Shown here: piece by piece, positions 6,605-9,051 of the stretch
Layout: each line of letters opens with the position of its first letter
Numbering within the stretch: position 1 is the stretch's first letter
Assembly (NCBI GenBank): GCA_004566265.1
Contig: SPLB01000040.1
Location: 1 to 9,051, forward strand
From: Paracoccaceae bacterium
GTDB taxonomy: Bacteria > Pseudomonadota > Alphaproteobacteria > Rhodobacterales > Rhodobacteraceae
DNA: 9,051 bases
Reading direction: 5' to 3'
The notes under the pieces: model-generated
What the model was told of the DNA's origin: nothing
What the model saw: the letters and a program-made list of their open reading frames with translations, nothing else
Databases searched by the model: none
Program-made: the position numbers and the translations under genes

Positions 6605-6695
6605 TTGTGAGAACTTTCCGCTAAGCACGCGGATCTTTGGCGGCCATTTGTGCTGCTCTCGGCCCTTTAGCCGCATCGTTCCCAGGATTTTGACT

Positions 6696-8771
6696 ATGAT
6701 AACCCCCCTCTCCGAGGCGCTTGCCGAGCGCGGATATGATACTTTGACTCCCGTTCAAGAGGCCGTCAGCGCGCCGGAGATCGTGGAAAAAGACCTTCTG
6801 GTGTCTGCACAAACCGGGTCGGGCAAGACGGTTGGGTTCGGGATTGCGATTGCGCCGACCCTTTTGGGGGATCAAGACCGCTTTGACCGTGCCGCGACCC
6901 CGCTGGCGTTGGTTGTGGCTCCGACCCGTGAACTTGCGTTTCAAGTCATGCGCGAGCTCAAGTGGCTTTATGAAAAGACCGGTGCGATTGTGACCTCCTG
7001 TGTGGGGGGGATGGACATGCGCAACGAACGCCGCGCACTTGAACGCGGCGCACATATCGTTGTTGGCACTCCCGGTCGCTTGCGCGATCACATTGAACGC
7101 GGATCGCTGGATTTGTCGGACGTCCGCGCTGTGGTTCTGGACGAAGCGGATGAGATGCTGGACCTGGGCTTCCGCGAAGATCTAGAGTTTATGCTGGGCG
7201 AAGCACCCGAAGACCGCCGCACGCTGCTGTTTTCGGCAACCGTGCCGCCGATGATTGCCAAGCTTGCGCAACAGTTCCAGAATGATGCGCTGCGCATCAG
7301 CACTATTGGCAAGGCCGAACAACATGCGGACATCTCTTATCAGGCGCTGCGCGTGGCGCAGTCTGATACTGAAAACGCGATCTTCAACTTGCTGCGCTAT
7401 CACGGCGATGAGACTGCGATAATCTTTGCCAATACCCGCGCGTCGGTGAACCATCTGACCGCGCGTCTGTCTAACCGTGGCCTGTCCACGGTGAGCCTGT
7501 CGGGCGAGTTGAGCCAAACCGAACGCTCCCACGCGCTGCAAGCCATGCGCGATGGCCGTGCCAAGGTCTGTGTGGCAACGGATGTTGCGGCACGCGGCAT
7601 TGACTTGCCGAACTTGACGCTGGTGATCCACGCTGAATTGCCCACGAACCAGGAAACCCTGCTGCACCGCTCTGGCCGCACCGGGCGCGCTGGGCGCAAG
7701 GGTATCTCGGCGCTGATCGTGCCCCCGAAGGCCACCAAGAAAGCAGAGCGTCTGCTGAAATGGGCCAAACTGACCGCAGATTGGGGCAGGGCACCGTCTG
7801 CTGAAGAGATCAAAGCCAAGGATGAGGAACGCCTGCTGGCCGATCCAGTCTGGTCCGAGGCGGTATCCGAGGACGAAGCAACTTTTGCTGCGAAACTGCT
7901 GGAACAGCACTCTGCTGAGACCATCGCGGCTGCCTACCTTCGTCTGTATCAGTCTCGCCACGCAGCCCCCGAAGAACTGAGCGCACCGGAGGAACGCCCC
8001 GAGCGCAAACCTCGCGAAATCAAGGACTTCGGACCGAGCCGCTGGTTCTCTCTGTCTGTTGGACGTGACGAACGCGCAGAGCCGCGCTGGCTGTTACCGC
8101 TGATCTGCCGCGCGGGCAATATCGACAAGACCGCCATTGGCGCGATCCGCGTGCAGGACAATGAAACCTTCCTCGAACTCTCTGAGCCGAAGGTTCAAGG
8201 CTTTATCGACGCGCTGGACAATGGCGTTTTAGAAGACAATATCAAAGCAACTCTTCTGAACGCGGCCCCTAGTCTACCCAAGCCTGCACCGCGCAAAGGC
8301 GGCAAGTTCGGCGATCGCCCCGGCGGGAAGCCGGGCGGTAAGTTTGGTGGTTCGCGGGACGACAAATTCGGCGGTCGGCGGGATGACCGCTTCGGGGCCG
8401 AAAAGTTTGACCGCCCGAAGCCACACCGCAAAGGCAGCGGTGACGGCTATGACCGCAAGCCCAAACCCCGCAAGCCGCATGCGTCCGAAATGGGCGATCC
8501 GAACGTCGAAGCCAAACCAGTCAAGTCTAAACCGGCGGGCAAATCTACTGACAAACCGGCAGGCAAACCTGCAAGCAAGCACCGGCCTGGTGCCAGCAAT
8601 CCGGGAGTGAAGCTGGCGGGGCGTTTGTCTGGTAAACCGGGCGGTCAGCCGAATGGCAAATCTGCGGGCAAGTTCGGTGGTAAACCGGGGGGGAAGTCAG
8701 GCGGCAGACCCAGCGGTAAGCCGCACAAAGCTGGCGCGGGTTTTGATGCCGCGCGTCGGCCAAAGCGCTGA
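6696..8771 (+). CDS. DEAD-box ATP-dependent RNA helicase, DeaD/DbpA type
   Basis: This 691-residue protein should unwind RNA duplexes using ATP, in ribosome assembly or in RNA turnover at low temperature. All helicase motifs are present: Q motif (Gln21), motif I AQTGSGKT (38-45), PTRELA (76-81), GG (104-105), TPGR (125-128), DEAD (149-152), SAT (180-182), IIFANTR (242-248), ATDVAARGID (294-303) and HRSGRTGRAGR (324-334). Residues about 447-508 (SRWFSLSVGRDE through FLELSEPKVQGFIDAL) resemble the DbpA/DeaD RNA-binding domain. From about 531 to the end the chain is a basic Gly/Lys/Pro/Arg tail, likely disordered and RNA-binding. The start at 6696 has AGGA at 6684-6687, eight bases upstream. The frame is open from 6567, but those 43 codons overlap the promoter and do not resemble helicases. 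The gene stands alone and ends in a strong terminator. Confidence 0.93.
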   Translation: MITPLSEALAERGYDTLTPVQEAVSAPEIVEKDLLVSAQTGSGKTVGFGIAIAPTLLGDQDRFDRAATPLALVVAPTRELAFQVMRELKWLYEKTGAIVTSCVGGMDMRNERRALERGAHIVVGTPGRLRDHIERGSLDLSDVRAVVLDEADEMLDLGFREDLEFMLGEAPEDRRTLLFSATVPPMIAKLAQQFQNDALRISTIGKAEQHADISYQALRVAQSDTENAIFNLLRYHGDETAIIFANTRASVNHLTARLSNRGLSTVSLSGELSQTERSHALQAMRDGRAKVCVATDVAARGIDLPNLTLVIHAELPTNQETLLHRSGRTGRAGRKGISALIVPPKATKKAERLLKWAKLTADWGRAPSAEEIKAKDEERLLADPVWSEAVSEDEATFAAKLLEQHSAETIAAAYLRLYQSRHAAPEELSAPEERPERKPREIKDFGPSRWFSLSVGRDERAEPRWLLPLICRAGNIDKTAIGAIRVQDNETFLELSEPKVQGFIDALDNGVLEDNIKATLLNAAPSLPKPAPRKGGKFGDRPGGKPGGKFGGSRDDKFGGRRDDRFGAEKFDRPKPHRKGSGDGYDRKPKPRKPHASEMGDPNVEAKPVKSKPAGKSTDKPAGKPASKHRPGASNPGVKLAGRLSGKPGGQPNGKSAGKFGGKPGGKSGGRPSGKPHKAGAGFDAARRPKR
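8296..8754 (+). repeat. Degenerate GGK/KPGGK-coding repeats in the helicase tail
   Basis: The helicase tail is built from loose repeats of GGKFGG, KPGGK, KPAGK and RRDDRFG-type units. At DNA level the units are related to forms such as ggcaagttcggtggt and ggtaaaccgggcggt. No unit is repeated exactly enough to be called a tandem array, but the stretch is prone to in-frame gain or loss of units. Such tails differ in length between relatives and in other bacterial DEAD-box proteins raise RNA affinity. Confidence 0.6.
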
Positions 8772-8795
8772 GCGATAGATCAATATCCAGCGGAG

Positions 8796-8826
8796 ACGCG
8801 ACGCAGATTTGCGTCGCGTTTTTTTT
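8796..8826 (+). terminator. Intrinsic terminator of the helicase gene
   Basis: A perfect 9-bp GC-rich stem (ACGCGACGC at 8796-8804, GCGTCGCGT at 8811-8819) is extended by one A-T pair. It is followed at once by eight T residues (8819-8826). It starts 25 bases after the helicase stop codon and is a textbook Rho-independent terminator. It should also shield the mobile element to the right from helicase transcription. Confidence 0.92.
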
Positions 8827-8960
8827 GCTGGCCGGGGTTGGCGGTTTTGAACAGTACGCAAAGAATAATGTGAAAGCGCCGGAAAAGACCTATGTCTGCA
8901 GTGGGACTTGATCGCTGAACTGCCCCCCATTTCGGCCGGACACCTTGGCTTGAGCAGGAA

Positions 8961-8982
8961 GGCTTAAGGATCGCCTTAAGCC
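8961..8982 (+). promoter_or_regulatory. Perfect hairpin just upstream of the transposase-accessory gene start
   Basis: GGCTTAAGG (8961-8969) pairs perfectly with CCTTAAGCC (8974-8982) around the tetraloop ATCG, one base before the ATG at 8984. A purine-rich AGGAAGG (8956-8962) runs into the left arm, and AAGG (8966-8969) is inside it, so folding would bury the likely ribosome sites. Hairpins that form only in read-through transcripts and block transposase translation are known in other IS families. That role is inferred here. A palindromic operator is an alternative. Confidence 0.6.
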
Positions 8983-8983
8983 G

Positions 8984-9051
8984 ATGTTCATGTCTGAGAT
9001 TGAAATCATTACCGTTGACGGTCGCCGGCGTCGTTGGTCTGCAGCCGACAA
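8984..9051 (+). CDS. tnpA: IS66-like TnpA accessory protein (5' end only)
   Basis: The frame opens at ATG 8984 (or ATG 8990) and runs off the window after 22 complete codons. The residues EIEIITVDGRRRRWSAAD closely match the usual opening of IS66-family TnpA (Orf1) proteins, which begin with a short acidic strand, then RRRRWS, then the helix-turn-helix of the HTH_Tnp_1 class. IS66 elements normally carry this gene ahead of tnpB and the large transposase tnpC. The related HTH of IS3-type OrfA is the alternative. Which ATG is used is unclear because the upstream hairpin occupies the ribosome-site region. Confidence 0.6.
   Translation, partial: MFMSEIEIITVDGRRRRWSAAD

Larger units (their letters stand above)
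5885..6695. other. 811-base interval without an intact gene
   Basis: No complete gene with a ribosome site and family-like sequence is found between the glutathione S-transferase and helicase starts. The left part (5992-6056) carries three GGTCC(A/G)AA copies. The middle (6011-6288) reads on the minus strand like a damaged coding sequence. Bases 6421-6600 are about 44% GC (79 of 180 counted), clearly below the flanking genes. The right end holds a putative helicase promoter and leader. A reading frame at 6173-6610 (145 codons, plus) is rich in Trp and Cys, lacks a ribosome site and runs over the putative promoter, so I do not call it a gene. Confidence 0.6.
8900..9051 (+). mobile_element. Left end of an IS66-like insertion sequence (cut by window)
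   Basis: The reading frame at 8984 looks like the first gene of an IS66-family element, so the bases before it should contain the left end. A stretch beginning near TGAACTGCCCCCCATTTCGG (from 8917) is the best candidate for the terminal repeat, judged only by its character. The right end and the target duplication are not in the window, so the true left boundary is not fixed. Bases 8827-8900, between the helicase terminator and this region, show no gene. Confidence 0.45.

Noticed and set aside
6173..6610. 145-codon plus-strand reading frame starting MQTLDVSGLSPANAS
   Set aside because: It has no ribosome site, is rich in Trp and Cys, shows no recognisable domain, overlaps the opposite-strand remnant and runs through the putative helicase promoter. 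It is more likely a chance frame, though a hit in a protein search would reopen it.
6567..6695. 43-codon upstream extension of the helicase frame
   Set aside because: The residues do not resemble DEAD-box proteins and the stretch overlaps the putative -10 box. ATG 6696 has AGGA at the right distance and starts a normal helicase N-terminus.
7182..7961. 259-codon open frame on the minus strand inside the helicase gene
   Set aside because: It is a shadow of the conserved helicase core, common in GC-rich genes, with no ribosome site or domain.
1..9051. CRISPR array, tRNA, rRNA, phage or defence system
   Set aside because: No regularly spaced repeats, no cloverleaf-like structure and no defence or phage protein motifs were seen on either strand.

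Overview
The window looks like chromosomal DNA from an alphaproteobacterium, most probably of the marine Rhodobacteraceae/Roseobacter type. The evidence is the moderately high GC content, the gene order of an alpha-glucoside (agl) transport operon as known from rhizobia and rhodobacters, and the style of the DEAD-box helicase and of the IS66-like element at the right edge. This taxonomic placement is inferred from gene content only.

Positions 1-5239 hold an agl operon reading rightward. It contains the 3' end of the periplasmic alpha-glucoside-binding protein (aglE), two inner-membrane permeases (aglF, aglG), a cytoplasmic GH13 alpha-glucosidase (aglA) and the transporter ATPase (aglK). After the first junction the genes lie 4-19 bases apart. 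The longer aglE-aglF gap carries a strong stem-loop that probably sets the ratio of binding protein to membrane components. Together the products would capture an alpha-linked disaccharide or glucoside, import it with ATP, and hydrolyse it inside the cell. The promoter, the 5' part of aglE and any LacI-type regulator lie left of the window.

Positions 5243-5884 hold an omega-like glutathione S-transferase on the minus strand, converging on aglK with a 3-base gap. A perfect 9-bp inverted repeat overlaps its last codons and may be a two-way terminator.

Positions 5885-6695 (811 bases) contain no intact gene. They look like decayed DNA. A minus-strand coding remnant with an apparent one-base frameshift is followed, towards the left, by three copies of a GGTCC(A/G)AA motif in alternating orientation. 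An AT-richer stretch lies next to the putative promoter and about 90-base leader of the helicase gene.

Positions 6696-8771 hold a DEAD-box RNA helicase of the DeaD/DbpA type with a DbpA-like RNA-binding domain and a long Gly/Lys/Pro tail, ending in a clear intrinsic terminator. From about 8,900 to the edge lies what appears to be the left end of an IS66-like insertion sequence. It has a perfect hairpin just ahead of the start of its first gene, which is cut by the window.

I see no CRISPR array, tRNA, rRNA or evidence for a wholly new multi-gene system. The least explained parts are the 5885-6695 interval and the three stem-loops at 261-288, 5248-5271 and 8961-8982.
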